Shown: piece after piece, positions 1 through 8,240 of the stretch
How positions within the stretch are numbered: the first letter of the stretch is position 1
Layout: each line of letters begins with the position of its first letter
DNA from: Haplomitrium mnioides
Lineage: Eukaryota > Marchantiophyta > Haplomitriopsida > Calobryales
DNA length: 22,541 bases
Direction: 5' to 3'
NCBI GenBank assembly: GCA_049999725.1
Contig: JBNGIS010032207.1
Span: 1-22,541, forward strand
Made by a program: the position numbers and the translations under genes
Notes under the pieces: model-generated
Seen by the model: the letters and a program-made list of their open reading frames with translations, nothing else
What the model was told of the DNA's origin: nothing
Database searches by the model: none

Positions 1-87
1 TTTTTGATATGAAAAATCACAATTTTTCCCAAAAAAAAAGTTCTTGTTTTGAGTAGCATGTTCCTGGTTCAAAGTAGCGGTTGTTGA
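1..87 (+). repeat. Left arm of an outer imperfect terminal inverted repeat
   Basis: This segment matches the reverse complement of 22330-22413. Bases 1-22 are identical to the outer part of the right arm, and the match resumes around GTAGC (53-57) and GGTTCAAAGT (66-75) with small gaps between. On the right side similar sequence could continue outward past 22413, so the true outer end of this arm may lie beyond the window edge. No target-site duplication can be tested. The orientation is inverted, so this is not an LTR pair. A TIR-type DNA transposon is the best reading, but I see no transposase to assign a superfamily. Confidence 0.6.
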
Positions 88-1116
88 AGATTTAATGTCT
101 TATGTGATGGTCTCAATGTGGCATTTTATCAAGTCTACAGGGAGGCTAACACTTGACAATATAAGTCACTTCACTTTGGCTATTGCTGATATTCCTTACA
201 GTTACAATCTTAAGAAATATAAGCATGATGATTCTAAACCCTTTTCAAAAGATGATATTTTTGACATGGTATCATCTTTTGCGGCAATTACAACTTCGGA
301 TCTTTGGTCTTTTGTTATTATACATTCGTCACAACAATTTGGCATCATCAAAGATGCCATTTCGAAAGTTTGCTGTGCAATTGACCACGACATCTGGTAA
401 GTTATTCTTTGATTTTTATTGTTTTTGATTTCTTTTTTTTTTTACTTTTCCTGCATTTTGGTTACAATGTTTGATTTGTTTGGTTTTCTTTTTACAAGAA
501 CAAAAGCAACATTCATCATTCTGGTGGTCCCAGAATTGCACATGCCTATGAATATTGGACTGTGGGCTATTGGACTAAAGAAAAAAAGAGGAGCATGAGG
601 TTATTTAATTTGCAGCTTGCTTCTTCGATCGAACTTCTTTGGCATATCATGCGTAGTGTTTTTAGTTGTCCTGCGGTTTCCGCCAAACTCAAACATCCAA
701 GAGATAATACTCTTGTCAATGTTTATTAAAAGCCGTAGACACTTTATAATTTTTTTCATCGACCATTTGTCAACAGAGCAGGATTGGATCCTAGATCTCT
801 GCTCTGGGCTTGGCACAGGCTTTGTCTGTGCTTTAAAGCTGATGCGAACTACATCCCCATGGAATATAATAGACATAAGTCTATCTACATTCCTCAGAGG
901 GTTTTGACGATGGCTTCCTTACCATCCAATGTGACTGAGTCATAGATAGTTTATGTATACCATAAGGAGCATGTTCTTCTTGGTATTGCAGGTGCTTCTG
1001 GTAACTCTGTCGCAATATCTAGGACTGGAAAGTCTCGTCATAACTCTCTAGCGATTGCAGATGCTCAACCTTTGGATTTAGATGAGACCATTCTTCCCGA
1101 GGAGGATGGAGCCTGA
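68..1116 (+). pseudogene. Decayed beta-class (N4/N6 amino) DNA methyltransferase-like gene
   Basis: Three separated motifs give the family. FTLAIADIPYSYNL (about 173-214) fits the catalytic DPPY motif with one Pro changed to Ile. A KP followed by a hydrophobic helix (about 727-770) leads into DWILDLCSGLGTG (782-820), which fits the AdoMet-binding FxGxG motif. EYNRHKSIYIPQRVL (about 862-906) fits the end segment usual after that motif. Catalytic motif first and AdoMet motif last is the beta-class order. Decay is clear: a one-base frameshift near 730, a second near 840-860, and in-frame stops near 721, 733 and 942. The last frame ends at TGA 1114-1116. Exon 1 probably ends at 396 with a donor-like GTAAGT. 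The open frame runs upstream of the ATG at 95 into the terminal repeat, so the 5' end is unknown. Enzymes of this class methylate exocyclic amino groups in DNA; this copy cannot be active. An N4-cytosine enzyme is reported in Marchantia, but which base this one modified cannot be told. Confidence 0.6.
397..506 (+). other. Probable spliceosomal intron in the methyltransferase-like pseudogene
   Basis: The donor CTG|GTAAGT at 394-402 is close to the plant consensus. The interior is very T-rich (for example 429-450), as plant introns are. An acceptor at AG 505-506 keeps the reading frame from the DPPY-like exon into the next segment (N-I-H-H-S-G-G-P-R, from 508). A nearer AG at 497-498 would be out of frame. 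About 110 bp is a normal size for a plant intron. Confidence 0.5.
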
Positions 1117-1143
1117 GCATTTGTTGGAACAAAATGTGTTATT

Positions 1144-1149
1144 AATAAA
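1144..1149 (+). promoter_or_regulatory. Polyadenylation signal AATAAA
   Basis: A canonical AATAAA lies 28 bases after the pseudogene's final TGA, which fits the 3' end of its former transcription unit. The motif is common in AT-rich DNA, so position is the main support. Confidence 0.4.
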
Positions 1150-1242
1150 GTATTTTCTTACAAAGTTTTATTTGCCAAAGTTTCAACTTGTTGCACTCTC
1201 AATCCATTTCAAGTCATTTCATCACAATTCAATTTGGTGCAC

Positions 1243-1320
1243 CTAAGAATGGTTTGGAGTCAATTGCTAATCTAAGGATGGTTTGGAGTCAATTGCTAAT
1301 CTAGGAATTGTTTGGAGTCT
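1243..1320 (+). repeat. 29-bp tandem repeat, 2.7 copies
   Basis: Units at 1243-1271 and 1272-1300 differ by a single base, and a partial third covers 1301-1320. Each unit contains TGGTTTGGAGTCAATTGC or a close variant. The GTTTGGAGTC core resembles the GTTTGGAGTCTATGC core of the downstream 37-bp array, so the two may be related. Confidence 0.85.
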
Positions 1321-1387
1321 CTGTGCATTTGGGCTTAGAGTCCAAGCACACATGAACTCTTGCAATCTTTGGCCACTTAGGCTTAAC

Positions 1388-1719
1388 ATTCTTGTTTAGA
1401 GTCTATGCGCATTAAGGCTTTCTAGTTCACGTTCAGAGTCCATGCACGGATAAGCTTTAATGTTATTGTTCAGAGTCCCTGCACGCATAAGCCAAAGGGT
1501 TCTTGTTCAAAGTCTATCCGTGCATAGGATGTAGGGTTCTTGTTTAGAATCTTGGCATGCAAAGGCTCTAGGGTTCTAGTTCAAAGTCCATGCGTGCATA
1601 GCTTTATTGTTCTTGTTCAGAGTCTAAGCACGCACAGGCTTTAGGATTCTTGTTTGGAGTCTATGCGTGCATAGGCTTAATGGTTCGAGTTTGGAGTCTA
1701 TGCTTGCATAAGATTTACT
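1388..1719 (+). repeat. 37-bp minisatellite, nine diverged copies
   Basis: Unit starts are at 1388, 1424, 1462, 1499, 1536, 1573, 1609, 1646 and 1683, spaced 36-38 bases. The consensus reads roughly GTTCTTGTTCAGAGTC, then TATGCGTGCATAGGCTTTAGG. Most differences are transitions such as GCGTGC against GCACGC. A less regular tail continues to about 1770. There is no coding reading. It lies between the methyltransferase-like pseudogene and the truncated end of copia #1. Confidence 0.9.
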
Positions 1720-2009
1720 AGCTACGACGCTCAAAGTTTGGTTCAAGGTCCATACCCGACTAGTCATTCACGTTTGCCTGTAATTTTTTTCATAAAAAGA
1801 TATATGTTTTATTTTATTTTTGATGAATTTAGTGTATTCACAACATGGTAAGGTCTTAATAAAATATTTAAATAATCAAAATGCTTGTTTTCTAGGGTGT
1901 TTATTATAGAGAAATTTTTAAAATATAATCTCAATGTAAAATATGCAACTTGTATTTCTTACAAACAATTTTCTTTACGAAAAAAATATCACAAACGTAA
2001 AATTGATGT

Positions 2010-2105
2010 TTTTAAATACCAAATCACAAAAAAAAATATTTGCAACTACCAAGTGAAATAGGAACTCAGGAGCGGTTTCTGGTTCAAAGTAGCGGCTGTT
2101 TAAAG
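2010..2105 (+). repeat. Third, directly oriented copy of the outer terminal repeat
   Basis: The 17 bases at 2079-2095 are identical to 64-80 in the left arm, and GAGCGGTTTCTGG upstream aligns with GTAGCATGTTCCTGG there. Further left, ATGTTTTTAAATACCAAATC (about 2007-2026) resembles the outer edge of the right arm. The copy ends where homology to copia #2 reverse transcriptase begins (about 2096-2105), so it marks the junction where copia #1 is cut off. Confidence 0.5.
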
Positions 2106-2657
2106 GCCTACTCGCTAATATATACATCGTAGGGACTAGAGGTCCATGTCTAGTAGTCACCTCACTAGACCCGATAGTGGTATGGTGTGTAGAAGTACAT
2201 GTCTGGCTCAGAGGTTTCCTCTTAGAGACATGCTCTTCCTAAATATGATAGATATTCTTGGCAATTAGCTCAAAAGGTGCTCTCATATAAATTTGGGTAT
2301 ATAATATGCCATAAAGGTATATTGTCACCATATCCATCTTATGTATCATGAGCTCATGTTCTAGAGAAAAGCCAACTAGGTACCAGTAGGTGATAGCATC
2401 CATGATAGAGGTATATGTGAGATCAAAGTCTCTCCCAGGTATTTGTGTATAGCCTTTGGCTACATTGCTTTAAATTTGACAACATCGCCTTTAGCATTAT
2501 GCTTTTTGACAAATATCCATCGACAACCTATCAGGTGGGTGCTAGGAGGTGTGGGTACAACTGGTCCAAACACCTTCCCTTTGATTATAGAATCCAATTT
2601 TGAATTCATTTTGTTTCCCATTCCGGCCATCAAAGCTATCTTAAGCCTCTTTAGCAA
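2101..2657 (-). pseudogene. Copia #1 reverse transcriptase, N-terminal part only
   Basis: The frame 2657-2460 gives IGCRWIFVKKHNAKGDVVKF, matching the conserved opening of copia RT (GCKWVF-K). Frameshifts then lead into segments reading like YLVGFSLEHELMIHKMDMVT and QIYMRAPFELIAKNIYHI (about 2400-2240), the RT palm up to the point before YGLKQ. The catalytic YxDD and all of RNase H are missing. The last 150 bases or so (2250-2101) match an extra segment also present in copia #2 at 11290-11150. Confidence 0.75.
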
Positions 2658-2717
2658 TTCTTGGATCGGGGGGAATACTAGAAATAGTTTGAGAAATTAT
2701 ATACGAAAAATGATCAT

Positions 2718-3230
2718 CTATTTGCACACTCTCACTCTCTTCCAAACTGTCCCAATATTCATATAGTGAATAGAAATTTCTTCACTATTTGGAGTCTCTA
2801 TAGGAGAAACAATCGATGGAGGTATAGTTACATTAGATGATGATGGCACATTTGCAGAGGGTAATATCTTTTGAGTTGAAACTCTTTGCCGAGGTTGAGA
2901 GTCTTTGGCACCTAACAGGCGTCCTTGCTTTACCCTTGGTGGCTGATCTTGTGCTAGTTTTGTCAACTCTTGCAAACTTGCATGGATATTCTGAGCATGT
3001 ATATGTGTTCTAGTCACCTTTGCAATCTCATTAAATGAGTCTGGCAATTGTTCGACTGTTTTAATTAAGCATAATGACCTCTTAACTTCATCCACACATT
3101 TCCTAGTTCTTTGATGAGTCTATAAAGTGGATGATGTCACCAATTGTAATTCTTTCGTTATTCAAGATAATTTATTTTGTTCCTCAAATACAGATGGAAA
3201 GATGTTCTCATAGAAATGGCAATCCGCAAA
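2718..3230 (-). pseudogene. Copia #1 integrase-RT linker region
   Basis: An uninterrupted frame from 3095 to 2718 encodes a 125-residue hydrophilic, Ser/Pro-rich linker. It includes SFNEIAKVTR and EEISIHYMN, both found again in copia #2 (SFNEISKVTR, EEISIHYMN) and copia #3 (SFNKIAKVTR, KEISIHY). Linkers of this kind separate the integrase C-terminus from RT in copia polyproteins. It has no catalytic role of its own. Confidence 0.75.
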
Positions 3231-3288
3231 TCTGGATTGAAAAACATTCGTTGTGGATGGTTCCAGATAGCGTATAATCAAAGGAGAG

Positions 3289-3290
<2 letters not shown>

Positions 3291-3334
<44 letters not shown>
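3291..3334. repeat. (AT)22 microsatellite inside copia #1 integrase
   Basis: Forty-four bases of perfect AT dinucleotide lie where copia #3 reads SIYMGYESP. The related copy has ATCTATATGGGATATG there, a natural seed for expansion. The run supplies an Ile-Tyr stretch in the minus-strand frame and has no coding meaning. Confidence 0.95.
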
Positions 3335-3337
<3 letters not shown>

Positions 3338-4290
3338 TTTCTGTCTTTGAGGACCCATCTTAGTCCGTTTTGGACCTATAATGGGTACAAGTACTTGGCA
3401 TCCAAAAACTTGAAGGTGAGATAAATCGGGAGTAGTCTCGAAGGAAAGCTGGTGAGGAGTCAAGGAATGAAATGATAATAGCCAAAATTTCAAAAGTGAT
3501 GTAGCATGTAATATTGCATAACCCCAAGCTGAAACTAGTAATTTGGTTTGCATTAGCAGGGATCATGCAATCATTTGAATGTTGCGTATTACTCGTTCAA
3601 CAATACTATTCTGAAAATGGACATGGGCTACCGAGTATTGGATATCAATGCATGTGGTCATATAAAAATCATCAAAAGTCTTAGATATAATTCTCTTGTA
3701 TTGTCCACTCTTAAAATTCTGATCGGGTTATTTGGAAATTGAGCTTTCAATTTCAGAATATGTGCCAGAATTCTAAGAAAGACTAAATTTTGGGTAGAAA
3801 GAACGGAGACTTGTGACCACTTTAAGAAGCATATGATAGCCAAAAAATATCAAAATAGACCACTCAACGGGTCAATAGGACCACACACATTAGCATGTAT
3901 TTGTTCAAGGAATTTTGATATATTCATAATAGTCTTGGATATTGCTGGTTGAAAGACCGATTTCCCTTGAGAACATGCACTGCATGGTTGTGTGATTGAT
4001 CAGAGACTAACGCTAGTGGGAATGTTTCAGGTCACCAACTATCTTATAAAACATGGCAGTATTTGGATGTCCCAAACATTTATGCCATATCTCGGATTGA
4101 TTGGTTTGTGGTGCAGCAGTATGAAAAGTATGGATTTGCGTGACATAGAGTCCAAGCGGGTAAGCAAACAATGTTTCCTTTATTATCATACCCTTAGGAG
4201 TCTTTTGCAAAATGTGTAAGACTTCCTAATATCTATGAGTACTAGTATGAATATAGAAGTCATTGTCATGTATGTCCTTAAAACTTAACA
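3335..4290 (-). pseudogene. Copia #1 GAG-pre-integrase and integrase
   Basis: The frame 4210-4013 carries WHKCLGHPNTAMFY, the HHCC zinc-binding start of copia integrase. Further down, VCGPIDPLSG-like sequence (about 3890) holds the first catalytic position, which reads Asn (AAT, 3889-3891) instead of Asp. LRVDNTRE (frame 3843-3658) keeps the second Asp. VHFQNSIVERVIRNI (about 3630-3580) keeps the Glu. The frame 3553-3278 encodes LTPHQLSF and FGCQVLVPIIGPKRTKMGPQ, the C-terminal region shared by all three copies. Integrase normally joins element DNA to chromosomal DNA; stops, frameshifts and the missing Asp make this copy inactive. Confidence 0.85.
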
Positions 4291-4295
4291 AGTTC
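4291..4295. repeat. Target-site duplication AGTTC, left
   Basis: AGTTC flanks the inserted GC-rich block on the left and recurs at 7871-7875. The match extends to ten bases (TAACAAGTTC at 4286-4295 and 7866-7875) if the last five bases of the insert are counted. Confidence 0.8.
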
Positions 4296-4296
4296 T

Positions 4297-4357
4297 GTCA
4301 GCCCCCTCCTTCTGGTCTTATCCTCCGAACACCGCTCTTCGGAAGGAAAAGGCTGAC
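4297..4357. other. Inverted repeat at the end of the GC-rich insertion
   Basis: GTCAGCC at 4297-4303 pairs with GGCTGAC at 4351-4357, and the following TCCTTC pairs with GAAGGA near 4341. The result is an imperfect hairpin of about 17 bp with a loop of roughly 27 bases, starting one base inside the element. It could be a structured LTR end or a leftover of an internal palindrome. Confidence 0.5.
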
Positions 4358-6015
4358 TTTTACGGGTTTCAGGTTCTTTTATGAGATGGCCCCGCTGCAA
4401 GTTATCACTTTTAGGTCTTAAGGATGTTCCTTCTTCCCCTTACAGACCCTTCTCCTTGTTCACTTTTTCATCCAGACATTCATCCACAACTCAACAGCTT
4501 TTCTGATCAAATTCCGAAGTGGATTTCAGTGATCCTAAGTAGGATCCAGACTCAAAGTTTTACAATGCAGGATCAAGTCTTGATATCTGAATTATACAGG
4601 GGATCTGTCCCCCTTACCCTCTGAATCTGATTCTTGGATTCCTGCTGAACTGGGATCCTGTTCACTTCAGATCTGAAATATCGTTTCCAGTAATTACAAA
4701 CATAAGACAAAACTAACTACACCCTGCATACACAACACCACACACTCCACCGGCATTCCTCTGACTTTCCCAAGATCCAATCTTTATTGCCTCCCTTGCG
4801 CTCCTGCTCTTTATTCCAACAATTTCAACCTTCTCTTGAGTCTCACGATTCCAGTGACATGTCCTCCCTCTACTCACGCACCCTTTTCCAGATAGTCTTT
4901 TTACCTTCCCTCGCGAGAAGCCTTGGTTTGACTTCCTCAAGATCAGAAGAGGTCTTGTTTAACTTCCACCTCTGGAAGACAGTCCTCTCGACTGCTGGCC
5001 ACCCACTCCACCCTGAAGCTTCGATGGATCTTCTTACATCGTGCGCGGGCACAAATGCAGCTACTCCTTCTTGACTTCCCTTGAGAGAATAAACTAGAAA
5101 CGCCCCTGACGTTCCTGGGATTGCTACTCCTGCACAGTTAACACTGAGACAACCCCAAAGATCCCCTTTTGGTAGCCTCTTCGATTTCAGGACAACCCAA
5201 AATTTCTTCCCTCTTCAAGTATTAGTCCACCTCCGATGCTGGTCCACCCGTAGAGATGAGTACACCTGGATCGCCTGAGCCTCTAGAGCTCCCCGCTCAG
5301 CAATTCCCGGCGCCCCTCTAGTCCACCTCCACCCCTGCTAGCCCCTTGCTCGAGTTCACCTGCTTCAATTGAAGATTTAAGAAATATGTCCTCCCTCTAT
5401 CGTGTGTCTTCCTTTCTACTATCGTTCTCATGACTTGCAAGTTTGCATCCACAAAACAACCCTTCAAACATCGCAGACAATCCCTTTATACTCCCCCATC
5501 ACCTTGCTGAAGCCTTCCTGTTTCCTCACATTTGGCAGTTAATCCTGTTAAGCAACGTTGAGGTGACACCTAGCCAGTACGAGCAACGACTTAACTGAAG
5601 CAGTTAACCCAAGGTTCTCAATTGTCGTTCCGAAAATCTCGTGGAATCCCCGAAGATGACCTTGGCGCAGACTAGGTGCGAAGCTGGCACTTGGTCGAAG
5701 ACTGTGTTTGGAGCTCCTAATTATGACATAGATTAGCTCGGCATCGATTTGCGCTTTCAAATCAGAAGAGTAGGGCTCGGCGTCTCCGAAGTCGCAGATT
5801 TCGGAAGTGTCCCCGTGGGACCCCGATGTTGACCCATCCGATGTCGCGATATATTGTAGAGTTAGTCATAGCCGAGGAGGGCGATCCGACATGGTAAAGC
5901 TGAGCTAGATCCGAAGAAGAATTCCAAGAAGAAGAGAGAGAGAGAGAATAATCTGAAAAGCCTTGATCCCTGAATCCAAAGAAGGCGCAATCCGTAAGTG
6001 ATTCTGAAGATAGAG

Positions 6016-6383
6016 GCCACGTCATCCGCAAGCTCCTTCGGACTTCCCCGTCGCCCTCGGAACTCCACAGGTTGCCACGTATCTTGCCTTCCACGTCATC
6101 CGCACAACGCCATCTGCCGCCGCTCCGCAAAGGGGTAGGCGGACCGTCGCATTGACCTGATTCCGCATTTGACCCGTTGTTGACCCGTAAGAACCCTTGG
6201 ACCACCGCTGAACGCCACGTCATCCGTCGCCACCCCGCAAGGGGGTCGGCGGACCGTCGCCTTGATCGGATTCCGTAGTTGACCCGTTGCTGACCCGTAG
6301 GAACCCTCGGACTATGGTGGAGTGCCACGTCATTCGTCAAAGACCCGTATGAACCCTTGCACCCCCGCTGTATGCCATGTCAT
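6016..6383. repeat. Tandem 110-124-bp repeats with bZIP-type boxes in the insertion
   Basis: CCACGTCAT recurs at 6017-6025, 6091-6099, 6215-6223 and 6325-6333, with a CCATGTCAT variant at 6375-6383. Between them, blocks such as GGCGGACCGTCGC and TTGACCCGTTG followed by TGACCCGTA repeat in order. Full units are about 6091-6214 and 6215-6324, and a shortened third follows. On the other strand each box reads ATGACGTGG, a G-box/C-box hybrid of the kind bound by plant bZIP factors. In an LTR, such arrays often act as promoter or enhancer modules. Function here is inferred from motif and position only. Confidence 0.7.
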
Positions 6384-6818
6384 CCGTCAAGTAATTCACT
6401 CGCCAAGTAAGAACAGTACCTGTTGTCGCCGCTTCGGATCCCGCTCGCAATAAGAACTGAGGCTTCCTTCGCTAACTCTTTGCTCCGCTTGATATAGGAA
6501 CTATGCAGACTCCCCATGACTCCTCGTTGAACTTTCGTCCTTACCAATGCCGGAACTCCGATAGGTCACCCTTTTGGCTGCTGGTCCCTTGCTTCTTCTT
6601 CTGGCCGGATCGTCGCTTCATCGCCTTTTCACCACAAGAACTAAGCGCGCCTGAAACTCCCATCGAACTTTCAGACCATACCTTGTCGAACTTTCCGCCG
6701 CTTCGCCGGATCAGTGATATATCAGCGTTTCGCCTTGCTCGCTCTTTGTCTGGCCGGGCCCATGATAAGTCATTATTTCGCATCCGCTCCCTTGGTCTCC
6801 AGTTGGGCTTCCTTAGGG

Positions 6819-7260
6819 ATCCATGTTAAGTGGTCTCCCCACTTAGGGAGGCTAATCGGAACCCGTTTATCCGGGGCTTCTCCATTTTCCACTAAGTCCC
6901 GCGAACCCCCTGGAAATGCCACGTGTCCTTTAATCCGTGAAGCGTGGTGGGACTACCACGTTTCCGCAACTCCCCACAGAGTTCCTGAGTCCGTAACTAT
7001 GCTCTGTCATTGTTTCGTCCTTCTCGCTTAGCCTCGCCCTTGCCTTAAGGAATCCTCCATGTCGCCGTAATAGTGACCAGTCTTCGATTCGTTAGTTGCC
7101 GCTTTGCCATCACTTTGAACCCGTCGGATCTTCCTTCACGGATCCCTGTTAAGTGGGGAACCCACATAGGGAGGATGATCAGATCCAACTTAACCGGTCC
7201 TCCCTACATCGGGGGATCAAGCGGAACCCTTTTAACAGGTCTCTCCACTTAGGAAGGTTT
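6819..7260. repeat. Diverged duplicated module in the insertion
   Basis: GGATCCATGTTAAGTGG followed by CCACTTAGGGAGGCTAATC and GGAACCCGTTTATCC (about 6819-6872) recurs in altered form at about 7140-7260. There, GGATCCCTGTTAAGTGG, CATAGGGAGGATGATC, GCGGAACCCTTTTAACAGG and CCACTTAGGAAGG are found. The palindrome-like TTAAGTGG/CCACTTA pair occurs in both. A perfect G-box, GCCACGTGTC, lies between them at 6918-6927. No gene is visible from 6384 to 7870. Confidence 0.6.
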
Positions 7261-7870
7261 GGTTCCGATGTTTGTTCGGTTGTACCCTCTAGTAAACTTC
7301 TTCCGATACTTGCATCGGACTCCCACCCTTCCTCTTTCGAGAGGACTTCGGACTGCGGGAAAGCATTTGCGTCTACCTGGAGAAAGAGGCGTCCCCCGAT
7401 CTCTGGTGTTGTCGTTGCTCCCCGATGCATGTCGCCCTTGTCCCCTACCTTGAATCCGCCGTTCTGACTTGCTGGGCGACCCGTTATCCTTCGTTATGGC
7501 TTCCTCTCCTGCCTTGCAGACGCGCGACCTCCCTTGAACCTCGTCCTGTGATCTTCTCGGCCTGACACTCCATTGCGACTCTCATATGCTCTCCCGATCC
7601 CTTTGCCCTGCCTCGCCTTCCCTCTCTCTTCCCGTCCCTTCCTTTGTGGTCTTCTTGGCGCTGATATTTCTAGCTCTTGCCCCTTTCCTTCATATTATGA
7701 ATCCAATTCCGCTACTTCGGATCGGAAGAATGATGTAACCTGTGCTTAGCTTCCGATTAGAGTTATTCTGTTGCTTCTGGATTATCTTACCACTTCAGAA
7801 TGGAGAAATGTTGTTGCTGCAGCTTCTGGTTCCTTGTAAACTGCATTAGCTCCTGTTCCACTGGCTAACA

Positions 7871-7875
7871 AGTTC
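7871..7875. repeat. Target-site duplication AGTTC, right
   Basis: This is the right-hand copy of the duplication at 4291-4295. Removing 4296-7875 rejoins copia #1 into a sequence that aligns without a gap to copia #2 near 13310-13340 (TTAAGTTTCTAGTG there). Confidence 0.8.
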
Positions 7876-8240
7876 CTAGTAGCACTAGAAGCCTAAATAA
7901 AAGATTTAATATTCAAGATTGCTCCTTGTAGTAAATTGATTTTTGCAGGTCCATGTCCTTCTTCAATATGATTACTCCCCATAATTGTCATGAGAAGCAT
8001 GATCTGTATTTCAAGATTGTATGAGTACTTTCACTATTAATGATGCAAGTTCTATTGTCCTCAAGAAGAAGGATCTAAGAACTGCATGCAATCATATGGT
8101 TTTCTGCAAGATCTATATCATTCTCAATGTAATCACTCAAGGTCTCCTCCTTTTCCAAAAAAGTACCATGAGTCTTTGGTTGTATAGCATTGTATTCACT
8201 ATGGTTGTATAAGGAAACCAAATGTGCAGGGATTCTACAC
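7876..8240 (-). pseudogene. Copia #1 protease region
   Basis: On the minus strand this follows the zinc knuckle. It includes a stretch resembling TLSDYIEN (about 8120), then CIINSESTHTIL (about 8040-8015), which corresponds to the aspartic protease CIIDSG-T region of copia #3 with the catalytic Asp reading Asn. The downstream part resembles the SxNQMEEGHGPA segment of copia #3. Copia proteases cut the polyprotein into Gag, integrase and RT units. Frameshifts and the altered Asp-Ser-Gly motif indicate an inactive copy. Confidence 0.6.

Larger units (their letters stand above)
4296..7870. mobile_element. GC-rich 3575-bp insertion in copia #1, probably a solo LTR
   Basis: The block begins TGTCAGCC and ends GGCTAACA: TG...CA ends with an 8-bp inverted repeat carrying one mismatch, flanked by AGTTC. 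It is clearly richer in G and C than its AT-rich surroundings and contains no recognisable protein. Its open frames (up to 192 codons at 5762-6340, minus) arise from GC-rich repeats. No second copy of its first 100 bases is visible inside, so it is not an LTR-internal-LTR element. LTRs of about 3 kb or more occur in some plant Ty3/gypsy lineages, so a solo LTR left by recombination is the favoured reading. The alternative is a Mutator-like element with a 10-bp duplication, TAACAAGTTC, but the ends would then lack inverted repeats. Confidence 0.65.

Noticed and set aside
617-907. 96-codon plus-strand frame as a separate gene
   Set aside because: It holds the AdoMet motif of the methyltransferase-like pseudogene, but only as one frame of a broken reading; the parts before and after lie in another frame.
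68-1116. Endogenous viral gene instead of a methyltransferase
   Set aside because: I first considered a viral nucleocapsid-like fossil, but the ordered DPPY-like, KP and DLCSGxGTG motifs fit a DNA methyltransferase better.
1388-1719. CRISPR-like array
   Set aside because: Units are contiguous tandem repeats with no unique spacers, in plant DNA; this is a minisatellite.
5762-6340. 192-codon minus-strand open frame in the GC-rich insertion
   Set aside because: It reads through the tandem bZIP-box repeats, gives a repetitive Arg/Ser/Gly-rich protein with no recognisable domain, and its openness follows from GC-rich repeats.
6503-7467. Overlapping open frames on both strands in the insertion (108, 105 and 104 codons)
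   Set aside because: No domain or codon pattern is recognisable. They lie in the repeat-rich, GC-rich LTR-like block.
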